Shown in pieces: positions 50,943 through 59,279 of a DNA stretch of 64,000 nt. The notes beneath the pieces were generated by a model, which was not told where the DNA came from, did not search any database, and was given only the letters and a program-made list of their open reading frames with translations. The DNA is from KBS50 sp042666615 (GTDB lineage: Bacteria > Actinomycetota > Actinomycetes > Mycobacteriales > Micromonosporaceae). Each line of letters begins with the position of its first letter. The first letter of the stretch is position 1. A program made the translations under genes and the position numbers. The stretch spans positions 558,001-622,000 of the forward strand of contig NZ_JBHTDD010000001.1 in assembly GCF_042666615.1 (NCBI RefSeq), written 5' to 3'.

Positions 50943-51045
50943 GGGTTCCTCCTACGCCGACTGGCGGTCGGCGGGGATCGGTACGGACAAGATGGGTAAC
51001 GTCGCAACCCACCGTACGGATTACGGGTAGCCCCGACCCAGCAGA

Positions 51046-51684
51046 TTAACTGACGCCGCAGACCTCGAACTGGCCGGTGCCACGGTCCTGGGCCAGCGTG
51101 ATCCGCTGGGCCTGCTGGTTCCCGCCGGAATAGGTGACGGTGACCGGCACGCTGATGTCCGTGCTGACCGTGGCCTCCCCGACGTCGTACGAGGCGATGT
51201 CCGGCTCGGCCGAGAGCCGGTCGGTGAACTCGCTGGGTGACTCCCGCTGCTGGTCTGAGTCGCAGAGCAGGCGGTAGGCGTCGTCGTATTCCTTGTCCTT
51301 GACGGCCCGCAGATAGTCCCCGACCACGACCTGGGCCTGTTCGTTGACCGCCTGGGTGCCGGAGACCACCAGCCCGACGAGGGCCGCGCCACCGCCGCCG
51401 CAGCACAGCACCGCGACGAGGGCGCCGGCGCCCAGCCCGAGCCACAGCCGCAGGCTGCGGCCTTCCGTGGGCGGCGCGGCGAACGGCGGCGTGGCCCCGG
51501 GGCCGGACGGCGGAGGCGGCACGCCGGGCCCGTGACCCGGCGGCCCGGACGGCGGAGGCGCTCCGGGTTGCGACGACGGGCCGGAGCCGTGGCCGGACGG
51601 CGACGAAGACCCGCCGGGTCCGGCTGGCGCCGGCGCGTCACGCCCGGTCGGGATCGCCGGCCCCACCGGTCCGGAAACGGTCAT
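51046..51684 (-). CDS. Membrane-anchored protein with Pro-rich cytoplasmic head
   Basis: 212 residues: a Pro/Gly/Ser-rich first 80 residues, one helix (LRLWLGLGAGALVAVLCCGG) and an extracytoplasmic domain of ~100 residues (VVGDYLRAVKDKEYDDAYRL ... VTVTYSGG ... FEVCGV) with the build of DUF4878/Mce-associated-type domains. ATG at 51684 lies seven bases from a TACTCT -10 box, suggesting a leaderless message. Role unknown. Confidence 0.65.
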   Translation of the reverse strand: MTVSGPVGPAIPTGRDAPAPAGPGGSSSPSGHGSGPSSQPGAPPPSGPPGHGPGVPPPPSGPGATPPFAAPPTEGRSLRLWLGLGAGALVAVLCCGGGGAALVGLVVSGTQAVNEQAQVVVGDYLRAVKDKEYDDAYRLLCDSDQQRESPSEFTDRLSAEPDIASYDVGEATVSTDISVPVTVTYSGGNQQAQRITLAQDRGTGQFEVCGVS

Positions 51685-51709
51685 GAGGGCAAGAGTAGTG
51701 CCCGGAGGA

Positions 51710-52051
51710 TCAGCGGAAGGGATCAGTCGCGCGATCGCTTGTCCCGACAACGACCGGACCGTCCGGTTCGGCGGTGGCAAGCGGCTCGTACGCGGATGGC
51801 TCGTCGAGCGATTCGGCGAGCAGCGGGGTGGCGTGGATCTTGACGTCGAAGGCGCCGAGGGCCCGGCGGTAGGTGCCCACCGACTCCCACTCCGTCACGA
51901 GGCACCAGTGCCGTGGGTCGTCCAGCGCCCGGAGCAGTTGCCCCCGGCGGTAGCCGGGCCGCGCGGCGAGCGCCGCCAGGGCGGCGTGCGCCCGCTCGGT
52001 GAACGACTCCGCGCCGTCCTCGTCGACCACGAACCGGTTCGTGACGAGCAC
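51710..52051 (-). CDS. Antibiotic-biosynthesis-monooxygenase-domain protein
   Basis: 113 residues, ABM-like ferredoxin fold: VLVTNRFVVDEDGAESFTER, PGYRRGQLLRALDDP, CLVTEWESVGTYRRAL. Small members include haem-degrading and quinone-oxidising enzymes; no catalytic Asn-Trp-His set can be assigned here. GTG at 52051 behind GGGAGGT. Confidence 0.7.
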   Translation of the reverse strand: MLVTNRFVVDEDGAESFTERAHAALAALAARPGYRRGQLLRALDDPRHWCLVTEWESVGTYRRALGAFDVKIHATPLLAESLDEPSAYEPLATAEPDGPVVVGTSDRATDPFR

Positions 52052-52082
52052 CCGTACCTCCCGCTGAACGTAAGATCTCCCG

Positions 52083-52343
52083 ATGCAGCGTACGCAGCCT
52101 CCGATGCTGGCCCGGCTCGCCCGGTTGAACCCGACCTCCGTGTTCCTCGCCACCCTGCTGCTCATCCTGATCGGCCTGTTCGCCCCCGGCGCCATCGGCG
52201 GCGTGGTGCTACTGGCGTTGGCCGGCGGCCTGGCGGCCCTGCTGGTCACCACCTGGCCGGTGCAGCGACCGGCCACCCGGGTCCTCCGCCTGGTGGTGCT
52301 GACCCTGCTCCTCACGGCAGCCCTCCTCAAGATCACAACCTGA
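52083..52343 (+). CDS. Small two- or three-helix membrane protein
   Basis: 86 residues, mostly hydrophobic (VFLATLLLILIGLFAPGAIG; GVVLLALAGGLAALLVTTW; VLRLVVLTLLLTAALL). Divergent from the monooxygenase-like gene. No family recognised; ATG without clear ribosome site. Confidence 0.6.
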   Translation: MQRTQPPMLARLARLNPTSVFLATLLLILIGLFAPGAIGGVVLLALAGGLAALLVTTWPVQRPATRVLRLVVLTLLLTAALLKITT

Positions 52344-52376
52344 TCGCCCCCCTCCCCTCCCCTCCCCTCCCCTCCG

Positions 52377-52442
52377 CGCGTTGATCAAGAGGTTCGCGTC
52401 AGATTTCCGCGAGGACGTGACGCGAACCTCTTGATCAACGCG
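52377..52442. terminator. Perfect 25-bp inverted repeat
   Basis: Arms 52377-52401 and 52418-52442 (core GTTGATCAAGAGGTTCGCGT) are exactly complementary with a 16-base loop. A CCCTC pentamer run (52348-52375) precedes it. Terminates the small membrane-protein gene and insulates znuA. Confidence 0.7.
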
Positions 52443-52501
52443 GCGGAGCGAGAGGTGGGGCGAGGGGTGGGGGCTGCGGGAGACATGCACCCATGCGTTT
52501 T

Positions 52502-52516
52502 TGACAATCATTCTCA
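52502..52516 (+). promoter_or_regulatory. Zur box upstream of znuA
   Basis: TGACAATCATTCTCA matches the Fur-family zinc box (TGAnAATnATTnTCA) almost base for base, 21 bases before the znuA ATG. Zinc-loaded Zur would repress the znuACB operon. Confidence 0.8.
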
Positions 52517-52537
52517 TCATCACGGAGAGTGGAACGC

Positions 52538-53584
52538 ATGCGCCTCCGCTTCGCTCGTACCCTCGCCGCCGCCACCACCGCCATGCTCGGCCTCGGCGGC
52601 GTCGCCGCCTGCGGCTCCGGCTCCGCGTCAGCGGACGGCCGGCTGGCCGTGGTCGCCGCCTTCTACCCGTTGCAGTTCGTCGCGGAGCGGGTCGGCGGCG
52701 ACGCCGTCCGGGTCACCAACCTGGTACGACCCGGTGCCGAGCCGCATGACCTCGAACTCACCCCCGACCAGGTCGGCAAGGTCAGCGAGGCGAAGCTGGT
52801 CGTCCACCTGTCCGGCTTCCAGCCCGCGCTCGACGAGGCGATCGCGCAGAACGCCGAGGACCGCGCCTTCGACGTGGCGACCGTGCAGCCGTTGCGGGCC
52901 GCCACCGGCGGACACGACCACGAACACGAGGGCGAGGCCGGACACCAGGGCGAGGCCGGACACCAGGGCGAGGCCGGACACCAGGGCGAGGCCGGACACG
53001 AGGGCGAGGCCGGACACGAGGGCGAGGCCGGACACGAGGGCGAGAACGCGGCGCGGGAGGGCGACGCCAAGGACCCGCACGTGTGGCTCGACCCCACCCG
53101 GCTCGCGACCATCGCGGACAAGCTCGCCGAGCGGCTCGGCACGGCGGATCCGGAGCACGCCAGCACGTACCAGGAGCGCGCCGGAGCGCTGCGGACCGAA
53201 CTCGCGGCCCTGGACGGCGAGTACCAGACCGGGCTGCGCTCCTGCCAGCGACGCGAACTGGTGACCAGCCACGAGGCGTTCGGCTACCTCACCGACCGCT
53301 ACAAGCTGGAGCAGATCGGCATCAGCGGGTTGACGCCCGAGAGCGAGCCGTCGCCGCAGCGGCTCACCGAGGTCGCCACCGAGGCCCGGGAGCATGGTGC
53401 CACCACCATCTTCTTCGAGACGCTGGTCAGCCCGAAGGTCGCCGAGACCATCGCGCGGGAGGTGGGCGCCGAGACCGCGGTACTCGACCCCATCGAGGGC
53501 CTGCGGCCGGACGCCTCCGGGGACTACCTTTCGGTGATGCGCAGCAATCTGACCACCCTGCGGACCGCGCTGGGCTGCTCGTGA
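52538..53584 (+). CDS. znuA: Zinc ABC transporter substrate-binding lipoprotein
   Basis: 348 residues. Lipoprotein signal ending LGGVAACG. Cluster 9 metal-binding fold: AAFYPLQFVAERVGG, the first ligand His in GAEPHDLELTP, the second in DPHVWLDP, the third in VTSHEAFGYL, and a C-terminal Asp in ETAVLDPIEG. A His/Glu-rich linker HDHEHEGEAGHQ... with six GEAGH repeats lies before the second ligand. ATG at 52538 behind CGGAGAG. Overlaps znuC by GTGA. Confidence 0.93.
   Translation: MRLRFARTLAAATTAMLGLGGVAACGSGSASADGRLAVVAAFYPLQFVAERVGGDAVRVTNLVRPGAEPHDLELTPDQVGKVSEAKLVVHLSGFQPALDEAIAQNAEDRAFDVATVQPLRAATGGHDHEHEGEAGHQGEAGHQGEAGHQGEAGHEGEAGHEGEAGHEGENAAREGDAKDPHVWLDPTRLATIADKLAERLGTADPEHASTYQERAGALRTELAALDGEYQTGLRSCQRRELVTSHEAFGYLTDRYKLEQIGISGLTPESEPSPQRLTEVATEAREHGATTIFFETLVSPKVAETIAREVGAETAVLDPIEGLRPDASGDYLSVMRSNLTTLRTALGCS
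52928..53043 (+). repeat. 18-bp tandem repeats encoding the ZnuA His-rich loop
   Basis: GGCGAGGCCGGACACSAG is repeated six times; the first three carry CAG (Gln) and the last three GAG (Glu) in the final codon, showing stepwise expansion. Confidence 0.85.
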
Positions 53585-54351
53585 CCCAGGCCGTCATCGC
53601 CGTCGAGCACGGCACGATCGGGTACCCCGATCGTGCCGTGCTCCGCGACGTCTCCGTAGCCGTGGCGCCGGGCGAGGTGGTCGCCCTCCTCGGCGCCAAC
53701 GGCACCGGAAAGTCCACGTTGATCCGTGCCGTCCTCGGCCTGGTGCCCCTGCTCGGCGGCTCGATCGAGTTGTTCGGCGTGCCGCTGCGACGGTTCCGGC
53801 AATGGGCCCGGATCGGGTACGTCCCGCAGCGGCTCGGCGCCGGCAGCGGCGTGCCGGCCACCGTCGCCGAGGTGGTCGCCGCCGGACGGCTGGCCCGGCG
53901 CGGCGTGCTCCGACCGCCAGGTGCGGCCGACCGGAGCGCGGTGACCGACGCCCTGCGGGCGGTGGGGCTGGCCGATCGCGCCGGCGACCCGGTCGGCACC
54001 CTCTCCGGGGGGCAGCAGCAGCGGGTGCTGATCGCCCGCGCGCTGGCCGGCCGGCCGGAACTGCTCGTCCTCGACGAACCCACCGCCGGCGTCGACGCGG
54101 CCAGCCAGGAGGCGTTCGCCGTGGCGCTGCGCGAGTTCGTCGGCGGTGGGGGCACGGTGCTGCTGGTGGCTCACGAGTTGGGGCCACTGCGCCCGCTTAT
54201 CGACCGGGCCGTGGTGCTGCACAACGGAGGCATCGCCCACGACGGGCCGGTGCCCGAGCCGATCGGCCACCATGCTGACGACAACCACGACCATGTGCAC
54301 CCGCACTGCGCGGACGAACCGGTCGGACCGGTGGGGATGTGGTCCGCGTGA
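53581..54351 (+). CDS. znuC: Zinc ABC transporter ATPase
   Basis: 256 residues. Walker A GANGTGKST, Q-loop YVPQRLG, signature LSGGQQQRV, Walker B LLVLDEPTAGVD, H-loop VAHEL. The C-terminal tail HHADDNHDHVHPHC is His-rich and may buffer or sense cytoplasmic zinc. GTG start overlaps znuA; stop overlaps the znuB GTG. Confidence 0.93.
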   Translation: MTQAVIAVEHGTIGYPDRAVLRDVSVAVAPGEVVALLGANGTGKSTLIRAVLGLVPLLGGSIELFGVPLRRFRQWARIGYVPQRLGAGSGVPATVAEVVAAGRLARRGVLRPPGAADRSAVTDALRAVGLADRAGDPVGTLSGGQQQRVLIARALAGRPELLVLDEPTAGVDAASQEAFAVALREFVGGGGTVLLVAHELGPLRPLIDRAVVLHNGGIAHDGPVPEPIGHHADDNHDHVHPHCADEPVGPVGMWSA

Positions 54352-55226
54352 ACCTCTTCGCGTACGAATTCATGATCCGCGCCCTGGTAGGAGCGTTGAT
54401 CATCGGACTGGCCGCTCCGGCGCTCGGCATCTACCTGGTGCAGCGTCGGTTGGCCCTGATCGGCGACGGCATCGGTCACGTCGCGCTCACCGGCGTCGGT
54501 GCCGGGCTGCTGCTGAACCAGTCGCCGGTGCTGGTGGCGGTGATCGTGGCGATCCTCGGCGCGGTCGCAGTCGAGCTGATCCGGGAGCGTGGCCGCACAT
54601 CCGGAGACACGGCGCTGGCGATGCTGTTCTATGGCGGCATCGCCGGTGGCGTGGTGCTGGTCGGGCTCTCCGGCCGGACCACCAACCTCAGCGCCTATCT
54701 CTTCGGATCGCTTACCACCACCTCGAACACCGATGTGATCACCATCGGGGTGATCGGCGTCCTGGTGCTCGCCGCCATGCTCACCCTGCGGCCCGCGCTG
54801 TTCGCGATCTGCCACGACGAGGAGTACGCCCGGGTCTCCGGCCTGCCGGTCCGGGCGCTCAACCTGCTGCTCGCGGTGACCACAGCGGTAACCGTCACCA
54901 TCGCGATGCGGGCCGTCGGCGTACTCCTGATCAGCGCGCTGATGGTCGTTCCGGTCGCCGCCGCGCAGCAGCTCACCAGAGGTTTTCTCGCCACCCTGGC
55001 GGGTGCGATGACGATCGGTGTGCTGTCGGCCGGGACCGGCGTCTGGCTCGCCGGCACCATCGACACCGCCCCCGGAGCGACGATCGTGGTGCTGGCGATC
55101 GCGGTGTTCCTCACCCTCGGCGTCGTCGCCGCACTGCGCCGCGGCGCCCGCCGGCGCGGCTCGGCCACCGCACCGGCCACCCCGGCCGTCCCGGTCGAAC
55201 CGCCCGAGGTGGCGCTCGGTCGCTAG
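54348..55226 (+). CDS. znuB: Zinc ABC transporter permease
   Basis: 292 residues, about eight helices, ABC-3 family: LAAPALGIYLVQRRLALIGD then GIGHVALTG, and RAVGVLLISALMVVPVAAAQ. The GTG at 54348 overlaps the znuC stop (GTGA), matching the coupling seen in the rest of the operon; a GTG at 54339 is possible. Confidence 0.92.
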   Translation: MNLFAYEFMIRALVGALIIGLAAPALGIYLVQRRLALIGDGIGHVALTGVGAGLLLNQSPVLVAVIVAILGAVAVELIRERGRTSGDTALAMLFYGGIAGGVVLVGLSGRTTNLSAYLFGSLTTTSNTDVITIGVIGVLVLAAMLTLRPALFAICHDEEYARVSGLPVRALNLLLAVTTAVTVTIAMRAVGVLLISALMVVPVAAAQQLTRGFLATLAGAMTIGVLSAGTGVWLAGTIDTAPGATIVVLAIAVFLTLGVVAALRRGARRRGSATAPATPAVPVEPPEVALGR

Positions 55227-55256
55227 TCGGCAGCGAATCTGGTTATCGTTTAGAAC

Positions 55257-55568
55257 ATGTCGGGCAGGGCGGCGTACGAGGCGTACGAGGGGGCGGGAGA
55301 CCTCCTCCGTGCCCTGGCGGCACCGATCCGGGTGGCGATCGTGACCGAACTCGCGGCCGGCGAGCGTTGCGTACACGAGTTGGTCGACAAACTTGGCGCC
55401 CCGCAGCCGCTGGTGTCCCAACATCTGCGGGTGTTGCGCGGCGCCGGGGTGGTCCACGGGTCCCGGCGCGGTCGGGAAATCGCCTACGCACTCGTCGACG
55501 AGCACATCGCGCACATCGTCGCCGACGCCATCAGCCACGCCGGCGAATCCCCCACCCCACCCCGCTGA
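55257..55568 (+). CDS. smtB: SmtB/ArsR-type zinc-responsive repressor
   Basis: 103-residue winged-helix metalloregulator. Recognition region LGAPQPLVSQHLRVLRGAGV. The C-terminal helix DEHIAHIVADAISHAGE contains the complete alpha5 zinc site D-x-H-x10-H-x2-E of SmtB. The mycobacterial glyS-smtB-zur neighbourhood is related, but no zur is found here. A TATCGT -10 box lies seven bases before the ATG, so the message may be leaderless. Thirty bases after znuB. Confidence 0.9.
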   Translation: MSGRAAYEAYEGAGDLLRALAAPIRVAIVTELAAGERCVHELVDKLGAPQPLVSQHLRVLRGAGVVHGSRRGREIAYALVDEHIAHIVADAISHAGESPTPPR

Positions 55569-55641
55569 CCCACCCCCACGCGCGCCCCACCCCTTCGCGC
55601 TCCCCCCTCGCTCCCCATCCCGTCGCGCTCCCCACCCCGCT

Positions 55642-55697
55642 GATCATGAGTTGCCGTGGACCGGTACGGCGCGTCCGCGGGCGATAACCTCATGATC
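55642..55697. terminator. GATCATGAG inverted repeat
   Basis: GATCATGAG (55642-55650) pairs with CTCATGATC (55689-55697); the inner part can form a further ACCGGT-centred stem. Downstream of smtB. Confidence 0.5.
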
Positions 55698-55763
55698 GAC
55701 TGGGTGGGGTGGTAACTGGGCGGCGGACAGCCGGGAGCGGTCCGCCGTGACACGCTGTCGGGC

Positions 55764-56369
55764 GTGAAGATTTACGCCGACCGTTTCCCCATCGCCGTCC
55801 GCCAGCTCCTCACCGACCTGCTCGTCGTGGCCTGGGTGTACGCAAGCATCCGGTTCGCGATGTGGCTCCACGACCTGATCGAGAAGCTCGCCGTACCCGG
55901 CCAGAAGCTGGAGGGCGCGGGCGGCGGGCTGGCCGACAACCTCGCCGAGGCGGGTGGCAAGGTGGGCCGGGTGCCGATCGTCGGCGACGAGCTGACCGCG
56001 CCGTTCCGGCAGGCCGCCGAAGCCGCTCAGGCGGTCGCGGAGGCCGGCCGCGACCAGCAGGAACTCGTCGGCCAGTTGGCTTTCGCGCTCACCGTCGCGG
56101 TGCTGGTCTTCCCGCTGGGGCTGGTGCTGCTCGGTTGGCTGCCGCTGCGGGTGCGATGGGTCCGGCGGGCCAGTGCGGCTGCGGCCCTACGCTCCGCGCC
56201 GGCCGGCCGGGACCTGCTGGCCCTGCGGGCACTGGCCAACCAACCCCTGCGGCGGCTCAACCGCGTTGATCCGGACGTCGTCGAGGCGTGGCGCCGGGGC
56301 GACGAGGCCATCGTGGACGCGCTCGCCACCCTGGAACTGCGCGGCCTTGGACTGCGTCCGCACCGTTAG
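55764..56369 (+). CDS. Two-helix membrane protein, function unknown
   Basis: 201 residues: a first helix (QLLTDLLVVAWVYASIRFAM), an amphipathic Ala/Gly/Glu-rich region that would form a coiled coil outside the membrane (residues ~45-105), a second helix (LAFALTVAVLVFPLGLVLLG) and a cytoplasmic tail with VDPDVVEAWRRGDEAIVDAL. It is a common actinobacterial hypothetical. GTG start, no clear ribosome site. Confidence 0.7.
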   Translation: MKIYADRFPIAVRQLLTDLLVVAWVYASIRFAMWLHDLIEKLAVPGQKLEGAGGGLADNLAEAGGKVGRVPIVGDELTAPFRQAAEAAQAVAEAGRDQQELVGQLAFALTVAVLVFPLGLVLLGWLPLRVRWVRRASAAAALRSAPAGRDLLALRALANQPLRRLNRVDPDVVEAWRRGDEAIVDALATLELRGLGLRPHR

Positions 56370-56444
56370 ACCCTGCTCCGTCGCTGCTCGATGCCGGCGA
56401 CCATGTCCGGCGGTCCGGCGGTCCGGCAGCCCGGCGCAGGGCCC

Positions 56445-58469
56445 TCACGTGATGCGACGGCGGACGTCCTCGACGGTGGACGGACCGGGCTGCCAGCCGG
56501 CCACCCACGGCTGGTCGGCCGCGGGAGTCAGCACGCCCTCCTCGAGGAACGCGTACCGGCCGGCCATCAGCCGCTTCGCGGCGGTGTTGTCGACCGGGTC
56601 GGTGTTGTCCCACAGCGCCGTGAAGAGCGCGTCCGCGCGCAGCCGGGCCTGCCGGGCGAACAGGTCGGCCAGTTCGAGGCCCTCGGGCCGGGTGTCCCGC
56701 TCGGCGTGGGCGCGCACACACACCGCCGATACGGCGAACAACTCGGCGCCGATGTCCACGATCCGCCCGAGGAACGCCTGCTTGCGCTCCATCTTGCCCT
56801 GCCAACGGGACATCGCGTAGAACGTGGATCGGGCCAGCTTGCGGGACGACCGCTCGACGTACCGCAGGTGCGCGGCGAGCGGCCCGAACTCGGCGTACGC
56901 CGACGGCGACTGTCCCCGGCCGAGCGCCAACGTGGGCAGCCATCGGGCGTAGAAGGCGCCGGCCCGCGCGCCCGCCTTCGCCTTGCGGCGCAGGTCGGCC
57001 TCGGGGTCGATGATGTCGCCCGCGACGGACAGGTGTGCGTCGACCGCCTCCCGGGCGATCAGCAGGTGCATGATCTCGGTCGAGCCCTCGAAGATGCGGT
57101 TGATACGCAGGTCCCGCAGGATCTGCTCGACCTCGACCGGCCGCTCACCGCGGGCCGCCAGCGACTCGGCGGTCTCGTACCCCCGGCCGCCCCGGATCTG
57201 GATCAGCTCGTCGACGATCTTCCAGGCCATCTCGCTGGCGTACAACTTGACCAGCGCGGCCTCGATCCGGATGTCGTTGCGGTCGTCGTCGGCGAGCAGG
57301 CAGCAGAGTTGCAACATGGTTTCCATGCCGTACGTGGTGCCGGCCATGAACGCGAGCTTGGTGGCGACCGCCTCGTGCTGGCCCACCGCACGTCCCCACT
57401 GCACCCGCTCGGCGGCCCACTCCCGGGCCACGTTCAGTGACCACTTGCTGGCGCCGACACACATGGCCGGCAGCGACAACCGGCCGGTGTTGAGCGTCGT
57501 CAGCGCGATCTTGAGGCCCTTGCCCTCGCCACCGATCACGTTCTCCCTGGGCACGATCACGTCGTGGAACCGGGTGAGGCTGTTCTCCAGCCCACGCAGC
57601 CCCAGGAACGCGTTGCGCCGCTCCACAGTGATCCCCGGCGAGTCGCCCTCGACCACGAAGGCCGTGATGCCGCCCCGCCGGCCCTCGCCGGCCGGCACCC
57701 GCGCCATCACCACCAGCAGCGTCGCCACCGTGCCGTTGGTGGCCCAGAGCTTGACGCCGTTGAGCCGGTAGCCGGTGCCGTCCTCGGTCGGCTCGGCCAC
57801 GGTGGCGAGCCGCGCCGGATCGGAGCCCACGTCCGGCTCGGTGAGCAGGAACGCCGACACCTCCCCGGCGGCCAACCGGGGCAGGTAGCGCTGCTTCTGC
57901 TCGTCGGTGCCGAAGACCTTCAGCGGCTGCGGTACGCCGATCGACTGATGCGCCGACAGCAGCGCGGAGATCGCCGGGCTCACCGAGCCGACAAGCATCA
58001 ACGCCCGGCAGTAGTCGAGATTGGACAGACCGAGGCCGCCGTACCTCTCGTCGATCTTCATGCCGAAGGCGCCCAGCCGGGCGAGGCCGCGGAAGACCTC
58101 GTCCGGGATGCGGGCGTCCCGTTCGATCTGCGCCCCGTCCACCTCGCTGCGCAGGTAGGCGTCGAGCTTGGTGAAGAACTGCTCGGCTGCCGCTGACCGG
58201 GTTGACGCCTCCGCCGGCCACGGATCGATCAGGTCGAGCCGGAACCGGCCGAGGAAGAGTTCCTTGCCGAAGCTGGGCTTGCCCCACTCGGACTCGCGGG
58301 CCGCCTCGGCGACCTGCCGGGCCTCCCGCTCGGTGACGGGGCCGGCCTCGGCGGTCAACGGTCCGGCCGTGCTGGAGTCGGCCACCGCGGGTCGCGCCGT
58401 GCCAGCCGCTACCGGACCCGCACCGCTCGGCTCGCCGGCCTCTGGTCCTCGGTCCCGCGTCGTCGTCAT
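56445..58469 (-). CDS. Acyl-CoA dehydrogenase
   Basis: 674 residues, long for the family and like the very-long-chain/FadE5-type enzymes with an extra C-terminal domain. Flavin/substrate motifs FLLTEPDVGSDPA, KLWATNGT, RIFEGSTEIMHL and IQIRGGRGYETAES. The first ~50 residues are a Pro/Ala/Gly-rich leader. It oxidises an acyl-CoA in fatty-acid degradation; chain length is not evident. ATG at 58469 with GGGGGCGA upstream. Stands alone. Confidence 0.9.
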   Translation of the reverse strand: MTTTRDRGPEAGEPSGAGPVAAGTARPAVADSSTAGPLTAEAGPVTEREARQVAEAARESEWGKPSFGKELFLGRFRLDLIDPWPAEASTRSAAAEQFFTKLDAYLRSEVDGAQIERDARIPDEVFRGLARLGAFGMKIDERYGGLGLSNLDYCRALMLVGSVSPAISALLSAHQSIGVPQPLKVFGTDEQKQRYLPRLAAGEVSAFLLTEPDVGSDPARLATVAEPTEDGTGYRLNGVKLWATNGTVATLLVVMARVPAGEGRRGGITAFVVEGDSPGITVERRNAFLGLRGLENSLTRFHDVIVPRENVIGGEGKGLKIALTTLNTGRLSLPAMCVGASKWSLNVAREWAAERVQWGRAVGQHEAVATKLAFMAGTTYGMETMLQLCCLLADDDRNDIRIEAALVKLYASEMAWKIVDELIQIRGGRGYETAESLAARGERPVEVEQILRDLRINRIFEGSTEIMHLLIAREAVDAHLSVAGDIIDPEADLRRKAKAGARAGAFYARWLPTLALGRGQSPSAYAEFGPLAAHLRYVERSSRKLARSTFYAMSRWQGKMERKQAFLGRIVDIGAELFAVSAVCVRAHAERDTRPEGLELADLFARQARLRADALFTALWDNTDPVDNTAAKRLMAGRYAFLEEGVLTPAADQPWVAGWQPGPSTVEDVRRRIT

Positions 58470-58569
58470 GGTCGCCCCCTTTGGCCGTTACGGCTGCCGC
58501 TCGCGCCTGTGACCGACGTTACTCCTCGGTCCTACCAGTGGGTAGGGTGCGACCGGTCGAACACCCGGC

Positions 58570-59100
58570 TCAGGACCGGTTGGCCCGCCTGCGCGCCTGG
58601 TCGCCCTGCTCGTCGGCGTCGTCGGGGTACTCGTCGTCCACGTCGTCGTCCGCCCAGCTGCGACGGAATGCCGGCAGCAGGATCCAGAACGTGAGGAACC
58701 AGAGTCCGGCCAGCACGGACAGCACGATCGCGATGGGCCGGGTGAGGACGAAGTCGGTGATCAGGAAGATGGCGCTGACCATCGAGATCAGCATGAAGAC
58801 CAGGCCACCGGTGGCCATCCGGTGGGCGTACACCACCAGTTCCGGCTTGCGTCCCTGGCGGAACAGCGCCCGGTGGAACGCCACCGGAGAGATGATCAGT
58901 GCCGTGGCCGCCGCGGCGGCCAGCAACGCGACGACATAGGTGTCCTTCTGCAGGTCCGTCGTCTTGGGGAACTCGGCGCTGAACGGCAGGGTCAGCAGGA
59001 AGGCGAACAGAATCTGCACCCCGGTCTGCGCCACCCGCAGTTCCTGCAGCAGGTCAGCGAAATTGCGCTGCCAGCGCTCCCGCTCGGTCTCCTTGTCCAC
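58570..59100 (-). CDS. DUF6328-family membrane protein
   Basis: About 176 residues with four helices. LQELRVAQTGVQILFAFLLT and the PVAFHRALFRQG segment are typical of this actinobacterial family of unknown function. Acidic tail (DDDVDDEYPDDADEQ). The GTG at 59100 is spaced five bases from GGAGG; a GTG at 59106 overlaps that site and is less likely. Confidence 0.75.
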   Translation of the reverse strand: MDKETERERWQRNFADLLQELRVAQTGVQILFAFLLTLPFSAEFPKTTDLQKDTYVVALLAAAAATALIISPVAFHRALFRQGRKPELVVYAHRMATGGLVFMLISMVSAIFLITDFVLTRPIAIVLSVLAGLWFLTFWILLPAFRRSWADDDVDDEYPDDADEQGDQARRRANRS

Positions 59101-59120
59101 CGCCACCTCCGGCTCATACG

Positions 59121-59161
59121 TCGACGCGCCACGAACCCGAGGAGCATTCGTGACGCGTCGA
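59121..59161. repeat. 15-bp inverted repeat upstream of the DUF6328 gene
   Basis: TCGACGCGCCACGAA (59121-59135) faces TTCGTGACGCGTCGA (59147-59161), one G-U pair. It lies between the SIS gene end and the DUF6328 start, both on the minus strand, so terminator or operator. Confidence 0.5.
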
Positions 59162-59279
59162 GGAATTCCCGATCATGGACTTCGGCAAACGCGTGCCTTG
59201 ACCGCGCTCGATCCGTAGGTAAGCGGGACGGACGGGAGTCAGACACCACGCCGCCGCGGCGCCGGGCGGTGGACGAGCG

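Noticed and set aside
52928..53043. Possible CRISPR-like array
   Set aside because: The units abut without spacers and keep the znuA reading frame.
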